Position numbers and translations under genes: made by a program. The notes under the pieces were generated by a model that saw only the letters and a list, made by a program, of their open reading frames with translations, searched no databases and was not told where the DNA came from. Below are positions 42,012-51,509 of a DNA stretch of 64,000 nucleotides, piece by piece. The stretch spans positions 372,001 to 436,000 of the forward strand of contig NZ_AQQV01000001.1 in NCBI RefSeq assembly GCF_002088235.1, in the 5' to 3' direction. How positions within the stretch are numbered: the stretch's first letter is position 1; the number at the start of each line of letters is the position of its first letter. The stretch is from Oceanococcus atlanticus (lineage in GTDB: Bacteria > Pseudomonadota > Gammaproteobacteria > Nevskiales > Oceanococcaceae).

Positions 42012-43151
42012 ATGACCGGGTTGACGCCAAGTACGCTGACGCGCCGCCACCCGGCGCTGTGGCGCGCACTGGGGCTCAGCCTCACACTGCTTGCGATCAC
42101 CCATGTGCTGGTCTGGCTGCTGGGCATCTGGTCGGTGGAAATCATCAACAACAGCCAGACCGGCTCGCTGTGGCAAAGCTTTGCCATGTGGAACCGCTGG
42201 GACACACCGCATTACCTTGATCTGGCCCGCCACGGCTACAGCAATCATGGCGAGCTGGGCCTGTTCATCGTGTTCTTTCCCGCCTACCCGGCCCTGGTCC
42301 GGGTGCTGACGCCGCTCACCGGCGATGCCTACATGAGCGCACTGCTGATCTCGCTGTTCAGTGCCCTGGCTGCGTGCGTCGCCCTGCACCAGCTGGTCCG
42401 CCACTATCGCGACGTCGAAACAGCCGATCGCGCGGTGTGGTACCTGCTGATCTTTCCCACCGCCTACTTCCTGCATATCGGCTATACCGAGGCGCTGTTC
42501 ATGGCCACATTGCTATGGTTGTGGGTGGCCCTGATCCATCAACGCTGGCTGCTGGTTGGCGGTCTTGGCATGTTGCTGTGCGCCACCCGTATCAACGGCA
42601 TGCTGATCGGCCTGGTTGTGGGCTGGGAGATCATGCGCCTGTGGCAGCAGCAGCGGCGCTTTGATCCGGCCTGGCTGTGGACCGCATTGATACCCTGCGG
42701 CCTGGCCGTATACCTGGCCATCAACTGGTGGCTGTACGACAACGCCCTGCACTTTCTGGAGGTGCAACGTGGTCACTGGCACAAGGCCCCGGGCACACCA
42801 CTGACCGCACTGGCCGATCTGTGGCAACGCCTGGAGTGGGACAAAAGCCGCTACTGGACCATGGGCGTGTTCGAGCTCGCTGCGGTGGCACTGGGCCTGA
42901 TCGCCAGCATCTTCGCCTTCTGGCGCCTTGGCGTTGGCCCGGGTCTGTGGTCAGCCAGCAACCTGCTGCTGATGACCAGCACCGGCTGGGCGCTGAGTCT
43001 GCCGCGCTACATTCTGGTGATCTTCCCGCTGTTCATCCTGATGGCCGAGCTGGCACGCACAGCCTGGCTGCGCGCCGCCATGGATGTGCTGTGTCTGGCC
43101 ATCTTCACCACCATGGCGATCGAATTTGCCCACGGTCACTGGGCGTTCTAG
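42012..43151 (+). CDS. PIG-V-like (GPI mannosyltransferase 2 family) membrane glycosyltransferase
   Basis: This 379-residue protein has about ten membrane segments. It has FAMWNRWDTPHYLDLARHGY, FFPAYPALVRVL and FPTAYFLHIGYTEALF, the conserved WD..HY and Pro-rich pieces of the PIG-V family. In eukaryotes these transfer mannose to GPI lipids. Bacterial homologues are probably dolichol- or polyprenyl-phosphate-sugar-dependent transferases acting on a cell-surface lipid. It follows the PTPS-like gene by 10 bases, which implies co-transcription although the functions seem unrelated. Confidence 0.8.
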   Translation: MTGLTPSTLTRRHPALWRALGLSLTLLAITHVLVWLLGIWSVEIINNSQTGSLWQSFAMWNRWDTPHYLDLARHGYSNHGELGLFIVFFPAYPALVRVLTPLTGDAYMSALLISLFSALAACVALHQLVRHYRDVETADRAVWYLLIFPTAYFLHIGYTEALFMATLLWLWVALIHQRWLLVGGLGMLLCATRINGMLIGLVVGWEIMRLWQQQRRFDPAWLWTALIPCGLAVYLAINWWLYDNALHFLEVQRGHWHKAPGTPLTALADLWQRLEWDKSRYWTMGVFELAAVALGLIASIFAFWRLGVGPGLWSASNLLLMTSTGWALSLPRYILVIFPLFILMAELARTAWLRAAMDVLCLAIFTTMAIEFAHGHWAF

Positions 43152-43217
43152 CGACAGGTCAGTTTGGGCGCGAAGCGTCATCCGCGTTACCCTGACCCGC
43201 CGTAAACGGAATACACG

Positions 43218-43697
43218 ATGCAAATTGCCGACAACACCGTCGTAAGCTTTGACTACACCTTGCGCAACGACGCCGGTGAAACCGTCGACACCTCCTCCGG
43301 TCGCGAACCCATGGCGTACCTGCATGGGCACAATCAGATCGTCGCGGGTCTGGAGAAGGAAATGACCGGTCGCAGTTCAGGCGACAGCTTCCAGGTCACG
43401 GTCAGCCCGGACGAGGGCTACGGCCCGCACCGCCCGGAACTGGTCCAGGTCGTGCCGCGTGAAGCATTCCAAGGCATCGACACTCTGGAAGTCGGCATGC
43501 GCTTTCAGGCCGACAGCGCCCAGGGCCCGATGCTGGTCCGGATCGCTGCGGTGGAAGACAGCCAGGTCACCGTGGATGGCAATCACGATCTGGCCGGCCA
43601 GAACCTGCATTTCGACATCGCCGTCACCGACGTGCGTGAAGCCACCGCGCAGGAACTCGAGCATGGCCATGTGCATGCCGACGGCCAGGATCACTAA
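43218..43697 (+). CDS. slyD: SlyD-type FKBP peptidyl-prolyl isomerase
   Basis: This 159-residue FKBP protein contains VVSFDYTLRNDAGETVDTSS, PMAYLHGHNQIVAGLE and VSPDEGYGPHRPELV, matching SlyD with its inserted chaperone loop. A short His-bearing tail (HGHVHADGQDH) is present, much shorter than the E. coli metal-binding tail. It accelerates proline isomerisation and may bind metals weakly. A terminator follows the stop. Confidence 0.92.
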   Translation: MQIADNTVVSFDYTLRNDAGETVDTSSGREPMAYLHGHNQIVAGLEKEMTGRSSGDSFQVTVSPDEGYGPHRPELVQVVPREAFQGIDTLEVGMRFQADSAQGPMLVRIAAVEDSQVTVDGNHDLAGQNLHFDIAVTDVREATAQELEHGHVHADGQDH

Positions 43698-43710
43698 AGC
43701 CTGAGCACTC

Positions 43711-43743
43711 ACGCCGCAGCCGACCGGCTGCGGCGTTCGTTTT
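43711..43743 (+). terminator. Rho-independent terminator of slyD
   Basis: ACGCCGCAGCC (43711-43721) pairs with GGCTGCGGCGT (43726-43736) around a 4-base loop, followed by TCGTTTT. It ends next to the stop of the convergent ileS gene (43742). Confidence 0.88.
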
Positions 43744-46700
43744 AGCCCTGCAGCGGTTTGAGCCCGAGGCTTAGCACCTCGCCACCGATATCGAAGGTCT
43801 CCACAAGCTGACCTTGCGGCTCGGCCACCGCGTCCCACTCCAGGCACAGGGTCTCGGCCATGATCAAAGCCTTGTGCGCCTGCATGGCCTGGGCCAGGGT
43901 GTCGCTGGCCGCAAACTCCACCCGGATACGGTCGATCACTTCGAAATCCGCCTGCTTGCGCAGATTCTGAATCCGGTTGATGACCTCGCGCGCCAGCCCT
44001 TTGGCCCGCAGCGCTTCGCTGATTTCGGTGTCCAGCGCAACCGTCACACCGGATTCACGCGCCACTGCCCAGCCTTCCAGCTCTTCGGTTTCAACCAGCA
44101 CGTCGTCGGCTTCAAGCGCGACCGCGCCGGCATCACACTCCAGCGTGAACTGGCCGTGCTCCAGAAACGCGCTGATGTCGGCATTGCTCATCTGTGCAAT
44201 CGCCGCAGCTACCACTTTCATCTGCTTGCCAACCTTCTTGCCAAGCACGCGGAAGTTGGCCTTGGCCCGGCGCTTGACCAGACCGGCATCGCCTTCCACC
44301 AGCTCCAGCGCCTCGACATTGATCTCATCCAGGATCAACGGCTGAACGGCTTCAACATCGGCCCGCGACACCCCAGGCTCAAGCACCACCAGCACCCGCG
44401 CCAGCGGCTGCCGCACGTTGATCTTGTGGGTGTTGCGCAACTGCAGGGCGATGCCCACAGCCGTGCGCGCCAGGTCCATGCGCCGCTCCAGCGCCGCATC
44501 AATCAAAGCCGCATCGCTGCGCGGGAACTCGGCCAGATGCACCGAGGCCGTGGCCGCATCGCTGCGCTTGAGGTTCTGGTACAGCCAGTCGGCGTAGAAC
44601 GGCGCAATCGGCGCCATCATGCGGGCGATGCCATCCAGACATTCAAACGTGGTCTGGTAAGCGGCCAACTTGTCGGCGTCCGAAACACCGGTGTCTTTCT
44701 TGCCGGCCCAGAACACTGGGCGCTGGCGTCGCACGTACCAGTTGGACAGCTCGTCAACCAGCTTTTCCACCGCACGCGCGGCGCGGGTCGGGTTGTAAGC
44801 CTCCAGCGCTTCGGCAGCCACCGCCGCGGTGCTGTGCAGACGCGACAGCATCCAGCGATCCAGTTCCGGGCGTTGCGATGGCGCAATTGGTGCGGCCAGC
44901 GGATCGATCGAATCGATGTTGGCGTAGGTGGCGAAGAAGCTGTACACGTTGGTCAATGTGCCAAACAGCTTGCTCTTGACCTCCTTGACCCCGCGGTCGG
45001 CGTACTTGAGCGACTCCCACGGCGGCGATGACGCCATCATGTACCAGCGCAGGGCATCAGCGCCGTGCTCATCCAGCGCTTCGAACGGGTCCACCGTGTT
45101 GCCCTTGGACTTGGACATTTTCTCGCCCTTCTCGTCCAGCAGCAGACCGTTGACCACCACGTTTTTGTAGGCCACCGAACCCTTCACCAGGGTGGCAATG
45201 GCGTGCAAGGTGTAGAACCAGCCACGCGTCTGATCGAGACCTTCGGCGATGAAATCAGCCGGGAAGTTCTTCTCGAACAGATCCTGGTTTTCGAACGGGT
45301 AGTGCCACTGTGCAAACGGCATCGCACCGGAATCGAACCACACGTCGATGATCTCCGGTACGCGACGCATGGTGCCGCCGTTTTTCGCCGGCCAGGTCAG
45401 CTTGTCGACAAACGGACGATGCAGGTCGAGTTCTTCATCACCCGGCCAGCTGTCACCGCAGCGGGCTTTGAGCTGTTCGATGGAGCCGATCACTTCGATA
45501 TCTTCGGGATCGCTGTCGTTGACCCAGATCGGCAGCGGCGTGCCCCAGAAACGATGACGTGACAGCGCCCAGTCCACATTGTTTTCCAGCCATTCGCCAA
45601 AGCGTCCGGCCCCGACATGCTTGGGCTGCCAGTTGATGGTCTTGTTGAGCGCGACCAGATCGTCTTTGAACTGGGTGGTGCGCACAAACCAGGAATCCAC
45701 CGGGTAGGACATCAGCGGCGTGCCCTTGCGCCAGTCGTGCGGATAGTTGTGCAGGTACTGCTCGCGCTTGTACAGCAGGCCGCGCTCTTTCAGATCGCGG
45801 ATAATCAGCTTGTCGGCATCCTTGAACCACAGCCCGCCAACCAGCGGCACATCGTCTTCGAAGCAGCCGTCGCGCTTGACCGGATTGACCATCTCCACCC
45901 CTTCGCGCTGCGCGGTGGCGTAGTCGTCGGCACCAAAGGCCGGCGCGGTGTGCACGATGCCGGTGCCGTCCTCGGTGGTGACGTAGTCCGCAGCGGCCAC
46001 GCGGAAGGCACCAGGATGATCCTTGAACAGCTCGAACACTGGGCGATAACGCATACCGACCAGATCAGCCCCCTTGCAGCGCGCGATGATCTCGTAATCA
46101 TCCGTCAGCACTGAGAGCAAGGCTTCTGCCAGGATCAGCTTTTCCTCACCGCACTGCACGGTGACGTAATCCAGGCTCGGCCCGACCGCCAAAAGCAGGT
46201 TCGACACCAGGGTCCACGGCGTGGTGGTCCAGGCCAGGAAATAGGTGTTGTCCTGGCCCTCCAGCGGGAAGCGCACGGTGACCGACGGATCTTCGACTTC
46301 CTTGTAGCCGAGGGAAACCTCGTGCGAGGACAGCACCGTGCCCGACCCCGGGCTGTACCAATGAATCTTGTGCCCGCGATAGAGCAGATCCTTGCCATGC
46401 AACTGCGACAGCAACCACCACACCGATTCGATGTAGTTGTTCTGGTAGGTCACATAGGGATGCTCCAGATCCACCCAGTACCCGCTGCGCCGGGTCAGCT
46501 GGTTCCACATCTCGGTGTACTTGTGCACCGAGGCCTTGCACGCGGCGTTGTATTTTTCGATGCCGTAGGCTTCGATTTCAGCCCGATTGGAGAGCCCCAG
46601 CTCCTTTTCGACCTGGATCTCCACCGGCAGACCATGGGTGTCCCAGCCGGCCTTGCGGTCGACCCGGTAGCCCTGCATCACCTTGTAGCGGCAGAACGTA

Positions 46701-46906
46701 TCCTTGATCGTACGCGCCATGACGTGATGCACGCCGGGCCGCCCGTTGGCGGTCGGCGGGCCTTCATAGAAGGTAAAACGCGGCGCGTCTTCACGAAGCG
46801 TGGTACACAGACCGAAAATGTCCTGCTGCTCCCACCAGTTGAGCATGGACTTCTCCATCTCAATGACTGAGAACTGCTGAGGCTTCACTTCGGGAAATCG
46901 CGACAT
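43742..46906 (-). CDS. ileS: Isoleucyl-tRNA synthetase, type 2 (eukaryote-like)
   Basis: This 1054-residue class I synthetase has FTFYEGPPTANGRPGVHHV (HIGH-type motif in the variant form of type-2 IleRS), WDTHGLPVEIQVEKELG and EKMSKSKGNTVDPFEALDEHGADALR (KMSKS). Both the length and the N-terminal VKPQQFSVIEMEKSMLNWWEQ fit the type-2 (eukaryotic-like) group rather than the usual gammaproteobacterial type. Type-2 enzymes are known to be poorly inhibited by mupirocin. A second IleRS gene may exist elsewhere. The start at 46906 is the first ATG with a family-like N-terminus. Confidence 0.92.
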   Translation of the reverse strand: MSRFPEVKPQQFSVIEMEKSMLNWWEQQDIFGLCTTLREDAPRFTFYEGPPTANGRPGVHHVMARTIKDTFCRYKVMQGYRVDRKAGWDTHGLPVEIQVEKELGLSNRAEIEAYGIEKYNAACKASVHKYTEMWNQLTRRSGYWVDLEHPYVTYQNNYIESVWWLLSQLHGKDLLYRGHKIHWYSPGSGTVLSSHEVSLGYKEVEDPSVTVRFPLEGQDNTYFLAWTTTPWTLVSNLLLAVGPSLDYVTVQCGEEKLILAEALLSVLTDDYEIIARCKGADLVGMRYRPVFELFKDHPGAFRVAAADYVTTEDGTGIVHTAPAFGADDYATAQREGVEMVNPVKRDGCFEDDVPLVGGLWFKDADKLIIRDLKERGLLYKREQYLHNYPHDWRKGTPLMSYPVDSWFVRTTQFKDDLVALNKTINWQPKHVGAGRFGEWLENNVDWALSRHRFWGTPLPIWVNDSDPEDIEVIGSIEQLKARCGDSWPGDEELDLHRPFVDKLTWPAKNGGTMRRVPEIIDVWFDSGAMPFAQWHYPFENQDLFEKNFPADFIAEGLDQTRGWFYTLHAIATLVKGSVAYKNVVVNGLLLDEKGEKMSKSKGNTVDPFEALDEHGADALRWYMMASSPPWESLKYADRGVKEVKSKLFGTLTNVYSFFATYANIDSIDPLAAPIAPSQRPELDRWMLSRLHSTAAVAAEALEAYNPTRAARAVEKLVDELSNWYVRRQRPVFWAGKKDTGVSDADKLAAYQTTFECLDGIARMMAPIAPFYADWLYQNLKRSDAATASVHLAEFPRSDAALIDAALERRMDLARTAVGIALQLRNTHKINVRQPLARVLVVLEPGVSRADVEAVQPLILDEINVEALELVEGDAGLVKRRAKANFRVLGKKVGKQMKVVAAAIAQMSNADISAFLEHGQFTLECDAGAVALEADDVLVETEELEGWAVARESGVTVALDTEISEALRAKGLAREVINRIQNLRKQADFEVIDRIRVEFAASDTLAQAMQAHKALIMAETLCLEWDAVAEPQGQLVETFDIGGEVLSLGLKPLQG

Positions 46907-47107
46907 GGGACTGACTGGGCCTGACCGGGGGCAAAGCCCTCAATTGTAACGAATTAGCAGACCGTTCCGGCTCAGCGCAAATTTTTTGTGAACAAAGTCG
47001 GAACCTTTGCCGTATGCTTGAACGTGTTAGTGCACAAGCGATTCGCGTTTTCAATGCGCGAACGCCGCTTCACCGCGAAGTTGGACAGGGACACGTCGAG
47101 CACATCA
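46907..47107. promoter_or_regulatory. Divergent promoter region between ileS and the transpeptidase gene
   Basis: This 201-base region must carry promoters for ileS (minus) and the transpeptidase gene (plus). I see no T-box-like specifier stem (a T-box would be unusual in this group), no strong attenuator hairpin and no sure -35/-10 pair. An in-frame ATG at 46988 upstream of the transpeptidase encodes no signal peptide and is considered untranslated. Confidence 0.3.
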
Positions 47108-47797
47108 ATGACCAAGCCAATCAAACTCTGGATGGCCGCAACAGCGCTGATGATCAGCGCACAGGCCAGCGCTGCAGATAGCCTGCTGAGCGAATTACGC
47201 ACAGCCGCACCAGCCTTGAACCCGGATGTCCTGGAAAACGCCCTGCAGGCCCTGAGCTGTGCCGCCCCCGAGCATCTTGAGGATGCCCGTCTGGCCGTCA
47301 TTGATTACAGCCTGCCTTCAACCAGTCCGCGACTGTGGGTGTTTGATCTGGAACAGCGCGCCCTGCTGTTTAAGGAATTGGTGGCCCACGGCCGCGCTTC
47401 TGGTGACAAATACAGCCGCCACTTTTCCAACACACCGGGTTCGCATCAGTCCAGCATCGGCCTGTTCCGCACCCTGCACGCTTACGATGGACGCAACGGT
47501 TACTCACTGCGCATGCAGGGCCTGGAGCCGAGCTTCAATCACCGTGCTCTGGATCGAGCCATCGTGATCCACGGCGCCAAGTATGTCAGCAATGACTTCA
47601 TCCACCGCACCGGCCGCATAGGCCGCAGCCATGGCTGCCCAGCCGTCGCGGTGGACAAGGCCAAGCCTCTGATCGATACGATCAAGGACGGCCACTACGT
47701 CTTCTCCTGGTATCCCGACCCGGACTACATTGCCGGCTCCAAGCTGCTGCAATGCCCACGCGAAGTGGCCATGAACGCAGCCACCTCATCCTTTTGA
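47108..47797 (+). CDS. YkuD_2-type murein L,D-transpeptidase
   Basis: This 229-residue protein has a signal peptide (MTKPIKLWMAATALMISAQASA). The catalytic segment IHGAKYVSNDFIHRTGRIGRSHGCPAVAV holds the HG and SHGC (Cys) motifs of L,D-transpeptidases. The family (DUF4105/YkuD_2 in some schemes) cross-links peptidoglycan or attaches lipoproteins. Cys is the nucleophile. It is followed 69 bases later by sat, with an ordinary intergenic gap. Confidence 0.85.
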   Translation: MTKPIKLWMAATALMISAQASAADSLLSELRTAAPALNPDVLENALQALSCAAPEHLEDARLAVIDYSLPSTSPRLWVFDLEQRALLFKELVAHGRASGDKYSRHFSNTPGSHQSSIGLFRTLHAYDGRNGYSLRMQGLEPSFNHRALDRAIVIHGAKYVSNDFIHRTGRIGRSHGCPAVAVDKAKPLIDTIKDGHYVFSWYPDPDYIAGSKLLQCPREVAMNAATSSF

Positions 47798-47866
47798 ATC
47801 GTGACGGGTTGACCTGATTCCGGTACATTCGCGGCCCGAATCCCTCGAAAAACCGGAACATTCAGG

Positions 47867-49054
47867 ATGATCAAGCCGCACGGTTCAGACCAGCTCAACC
47901 CCCGTTTTGTCTACGACTCCGAAAAGCACGATGCCCTGAGCCGCGAGGCCGAGAGCCTGCCTTCGCTGCTGCTCAATTCCGCTGCGGCGGCCAATGCCGT
48001 GATGCTCGGCGCGGGCTACTTCAACCCGCTCAACGGCTTCATGAACAAAGCCGACATGCTCGCCGTGGCCACCGACCTGAAAACCGCTGACGGCCTGTTC
48101 TGGCCGGTGCCGGTGGTCAACCTGAGCGACAACGCCGACGGCATCGAAGTCGGTCAGCGCATCGCCCTGCGCGACCCCAATGTGGAAGGCCATCCGGTGA
48201 TCGCGGTGCAGACCGTGGAAGCCCTGGAAACGGTCAGCGAAGACGAAATCGAAACCGTGGTGCGCGAGGTCTTCGCCACCGACGATGCCGAACATCCTGG
48301 CGTGAAAACCTTCCGCGCTCTGGGGCGCACGCTGATTTCGGGCCCCATCGACGTGCTCAACTTCAGCTACTTCCAAACCGACTTCCCCGACACCTTCCGC
48401 ACCGCGGTGGAAATTCGCAACGAGTTTGCCGAACGTGGCTGGAACAAGGTTGTGGCTTTCCAGACCCGCAATCCCATGCACCGCGCCCACGAAGAACTGT
48501 GCCGCATGGCACATGAAGAACTGGGCACCGACGGCATTCTGATCCACATGCTGCTGGGCAAGCTCAAGCCGGGCGACATTCCGGCCCCGGTGCGCGATGC
48601 CTGCATTCGCAAGATGGTCGAATGCTACTTCCCGCCCAACAGCGTGATGATCACCGGCTACGGCTTCGACATGCTCTACGCCGGCCCGCGTGAAGCCGTG
48701 TTGCACGCCGTGTTCCGCCAGAACGCCGGCTGCTCCTACCTCATCGTGGGCCGTGACCACGCCGGGGTTGGTGATTACTACGGCGCTTTCGACGCGCAGA
48801 CCATCTTCGACGACAAGGTTCCGGCGGGCGCGCTCGACATCGAAATCTTCCGCGCCGACCACACCGCTTGGTCAAAGAAGCTCAACAAGGTGGTGATGAT
48901 GCGCGACGCCCCGGATCACAGCAAAGAGGATTTCATCCTGCTGTCCGGGACCAAAGTGCGTCAGATGCTGTCTGAAGGCACGGCGCCGCCGCCGGAGTTC
49001 TCACGCCCGGAATGCGCCAAGATTCTGATGGACTACTATCAGAGCGAAGCCTGA
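47867..49054 (+). CDS. sat: Sulfate adenylyltransferase (ATP sulfurylase, Sat type)
   Basis: This 395-residue protein is of the homo-oligomeric ATP sulfurylase family. It has VVAFQTRNPMHRAHEELCR (the QTRNP..H..H motif), GRDHAGVGDYYG and VMMRDAPDHSKEDF. It makes APS from sulfate and ATP. The same family serves both assimilatory and dissimilatory metabolism. No aprAB, dsr or cys genes are near, so I suggest assimilation. A 12-bp hairpin follows the stop. Confidence 0.92.
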   Translation: MIKPHGSDQLNPRFVYDSEKHDALSREAESLPSLLLNSAAAANAVMLGAGYFNPLNGFMNKADMLAVATDLKTADGLFWPVPVVNLSDNADGIEVGQRIALRDPNVEGHPVIAVQTVEALETVSEDEIETVVREVFATDDAEHPGVKTFRALGRTLISGPIDVLNFSYFQTDFPDTFRTAVEIRNEFAERGWNKVVAFQTRNPMHRAHEELCRMAHEELGTDGILIHMLLGKLKPGDIPAPVRDACIRKMVECYFPPNSVMITGYGFDMLYAGPREAVLHAVFRQNAGCSYLIVGRDHAGVGDYYGAFDAQTIFDDKVPAGALDIEIFRADHTAWSKKLNKVVMMRDAPDHSKEDFILLSGTKVRQMLSEGTAPPPEFSRPECAKILMDYYQSEA

Positions 49055-49064
49055 ACCCAGGCCT

Positions 49065-49092
49065 TGCGGACGCCGCCCACGCGGCGTCCGCA
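49065..49092. terminator. Hairpin between the convergent sat and AbgT genes
   Basis: TGCGGACGCCGC (49065-49076) pairs perfectly with GCGGCGTCCGCA (49081-49092) around CCAC. There is no T tract, but the placement between two convergent genes suggests termination of both. Confidence 0.6.
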
Positions 49093-49103
49093 GCGCGGCC
49101 GGC

Positions 49104-50645
49104 CTAACCTGGGTAGGTGTAGCTGGCCTGCAAACCAAGCGGCATGCCAAGACTCCAGTAGAGCAGCAGGAAGGCGCTCCACAACACCAGCAGCGTGACC
49201 GAATACGGCAGCATCATCGCCGCCACCGTGCCAATGCCGGCATTCTTCACATAGCGCTGGCAGAACACCACCACCAATGGGAAGTACGGCATCAGCGGGG
49301 TGATGATATTGGTGGTCGAATCCCCCACCCGGTAAGCCGCCTGGGCCAGATCTGGTGAAATCCCCAGCTGCATCAGCATCGGCACGAAGATGGGTGCCAA
49401 CAGCGCCCATTTGGCCGACGCCGAGCCCACGAACAGATTGATCACCCCGGTCAGCAGGATGATGCCGACGATGGTCACCGGCGCCGGCAAGGCCAGTGCC
49501 TTGAGCACTGCAGCCCCTTCCAGCGCCAGCAACACACCGAGATTGGACTGGGCGAAGGCGTAGACGAACTGGGCGATGAAAAACATGATGACCAGGTAAT
49601 ACGCCATGCCGGTCATGGCCTTGCTCATCCCCTCGATCACATCGCGCGAACTCTTCACCGTTCCGGCCATGATGCCGTAGACCACACCGGGCAGCAGGAA
49701 CAGTAGAAAAATCAGCGGCACGATGGAGCGCATCAGCGGCGCACCGCCTTCGGCCAGACTGCCATTGGGCCCACGCCAGGCCGAGGATTCCGGCAAGGTG
49801 CTGAGAATCAGGCCGCCGATCCCCAACAGCATCGCCACCAGAGCCCCTCGCAAGGCCCGACGCTCGCCAGCTTCCAACGGCTGCATGCTGGGCAGATCAC
49901 TCAGATCGCCATCCAGCGCAGTGGCGCGCAGACGCGGCTCTACAATCTTGTCGGTCAACCACCAGCCCACCGCAATAACCAGCACGGCTGAGCTGGCGGT
50001 AAAGAAGTAGTTGTTCAACGGATTGAGCTGCACGCTGCTGTCCAGGATGTGCGCGCCGGCCTGGGAGATGCCCTGCAGCATGGGGTCCAGTGCTGCCGGC
50101 ACAAAGCTGGCTGAAAAGCCACCCGACACCCCGGCAAAGGCCGCCGCAATACCGGCCAGGGGATGACGCCCGGCCGCGTAGAAAATCACCCCACCCAGCG
50201 GAATGACCAGTACGTAACCCGCATCTGCTGCGGTGTGACTGAGAATACCCACCGCGATCAGCGTCGGCGTGAGCAGCACTTTGGCGGTCACCGACAGCAA
50301 CGCGCGCAAGCCGGCATTGATGAAGCCGGTGTGCTCGGCCACGCCGATGCCCAGCATCGCCACCAGCACCACGCCCACTGGGTGAAAGTGCGCGAAGTTC
50401 TTGACCATGGCTGACAAAAACGCCGCCATGGCACTGCCTGACAGCTGATTGCTCACCCTCAGGGGCTCCCCGTTGCGCGGATCGGTCAGGCCAAAATCCA
50501 ACCCCGAAAGCAGCGCCGACAACACCCACACCAGCACCAGCAGCCCCACGAACAGCATCGCCGGATCTGGCAGCCGGTTGCCGATACGTTCCACCGCGCC
50601 CAGTGTGCGTTCCAGCCGGCTGGCTGGTTTCGCCTGTTCGCTCAT
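49104..50645 (-). CDS. abgT: AbgT-family transporter
   Basis: This 513-residue protein has about 12 membrane segments. AbgT signatures include RIGNRLPDPAMLFVG, HTGFINAGLRALLSVTAKVLLTPTLI and TGVINLFVGSASAKWALLAPIFVP. The family is named after the p-aminobenzoyl-glutamate importer; other members export sulfonamides. GGGAG lies upstream of the ATG at 50645. No abgA/abgB hydrolase genes are near, so an import role is not implied. Confidence 0.9.
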   Translation of the reverse strand: MSEQAKPASRLERTLGAVERIGNRLPDPAMLFVGLLVLVWVLSALLSGLDFGLTDPRNGEPLRVSNQLSGSAMAAFLSAMVKNFAHFHPVGVVLVAMLGIGVAEHTGFINAGLRALLSVTAKVLLTPTLIAVGILSHTAADAGYVLVIPLGGVIFYAAGRHPLAGIAAAFAGVSGGFSASFVPAALDPMLQGISQAGAHILDSSVQLNPLNNYFFTASSAVLVIAVGWWLTDKIVEPRLRATALDGDLSDLPSMQPLEAGERRALRGALVAMLLGIGGLILSTLPESSAWRGPNGSLAEGGAPLMRSIVPLIFLLFLLPGVVYGIMAGTVKSSRDVIEGMSKAMTGMAYYLVIMFFIAQFVYAFAQSNLGVLLALEGAAVLKALALPAPVTIVGIILLTGVINLFVGSASAKWALLAPIFVPMLMQLGISPDLAQAAYRVGDSTTNIITPLMPYFPLVVVFCQRYVKNAGIGTVAAMMLPYSVTLLVLWSAFLLLYWSLGMPLGLQASYTYPG

Positions 50646-50818
50646 AGTGTTCTCCCTTTTATCCCCATGAATGCGCAACATCGCTGGCCCATGCAACGAT
50701 GTCGGAAAATTTACGACAAGGTACTGAAATTTTTACGATGGTGAGCGGCCATAGCCAAAGTTATCGTGTCGAACATAGATGAAACAGGCGCACCCCCGAC
50801 GCCGAGGATGAACAAAAG

Positions 50819-51373
50819 ATGAGCAACTTTGCCCGCGAAATGGCTTTTTACACGGCCTACCATCAGGAGAACACCAACGTGTGGATTCACGTGTTTGGTG
50901 TACCGCTGATCACCTTCACCGCATTTGTGCCGCTGGCCTGGCTGGAGCTGTTCAGCGTTTCTGGCGTTCCGGTTACCGCAGCCACCCTGCTCTATCTCTA
51001 CAGCGTGCAGTACTACCTGCGCACCGACCTGCTGTTCGGCTCGATTGCCACTGTGCTGTATGGCGCGCTGCTGTTTGCCGCCCACTTGGTCGCAGCCGAG
51101 GGCTATGTGCTGGGTGCGGTGGTCTTTGCTGCCGGCCAGATCATCGGCTGGACCTCACAGATCTATGGTCACCTGCATTACGAAGGCAACAAACCGGCCT
51201 TTTTCGAAAGCGTTTACCAGTCGTTCATTTCGGCCCCGCTGTTCATCATCGCCGACCTGTGCTTCCACTACGGCATCAAGTCCGAGGTGCAAGACAAGAT
51301 CCACCAGGAGCTCATCGCCAGCGGCAAGCTGCGCAAAGAGCCTGGCAATTTCTACAAGGCACAGCGCGCCTGA
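50819..51373 (+). CDS. Mpo1-like (DUF962) membrane protein
   Basis: This 184-residue membrane protein contains FYTAYHQENTNVWIHVFGVPL near the start and GQIIGWTSQIYGHLHYEGN near residue 118, the His-rich pieces of the DUF962/YGL010w family. Yeast Mpo1 is an iron-dependent dioxygenase that shortens 2-hydroxy fatty acids, and the His residues match that idea. Four membrane segments are visible. A terminator follows. Confidence 0.85.
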   Translation: MSNFAREMAFYTAYHQENTNVWIHVFGVPLITFTAFVPLAWLELFSVSGVPVTAATLLYLYSVQYYLRTDLLFGSIATVLYGALLFAAHLVAAEGYVLGAVVFAAGQIIGWTSQIYGHLHYEGNKPAFFESVYQSFISAPLFIIADLCFHYGIKSEVQDKIHQELIASGKLRKEPGNFYKAQRA

Positions 51374-51391
51374 CGCACCCAAAAAATACTT

Positions 51392-51420
51392 AAAAAGCGG
51401 GCCTGGCGCCCGCTTTTTTT
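51392..51420 (+). terminator. Rho-independent terminator after the Mpo1-like gene
   Basis: AAAAAGCGGGC (51392-51402) pairs with GCCCGCTTTTT (51408-51418) around a 5-base loop, with a T run after it. A-rich sequence before the stem makes it symmetrical, so it could work both ways. Confidence 0.9.
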
Positions 51421-51509
51421 GTGCCGACCAACACGGCATACACAACAGCGCCCTGCCCGGCTAGACTCAGCAGCATAAATAAATAAACGCTCAACGATGG
51501 GGAGACACC

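Noticed and set aside
46988-47107. Longer N-terminus for the transpeptidase starting at 46988
   Set aside because: The extra 40 residues are basic and unlike a signal peptide, while the ATG at 47108 opens a clear signal sequence.
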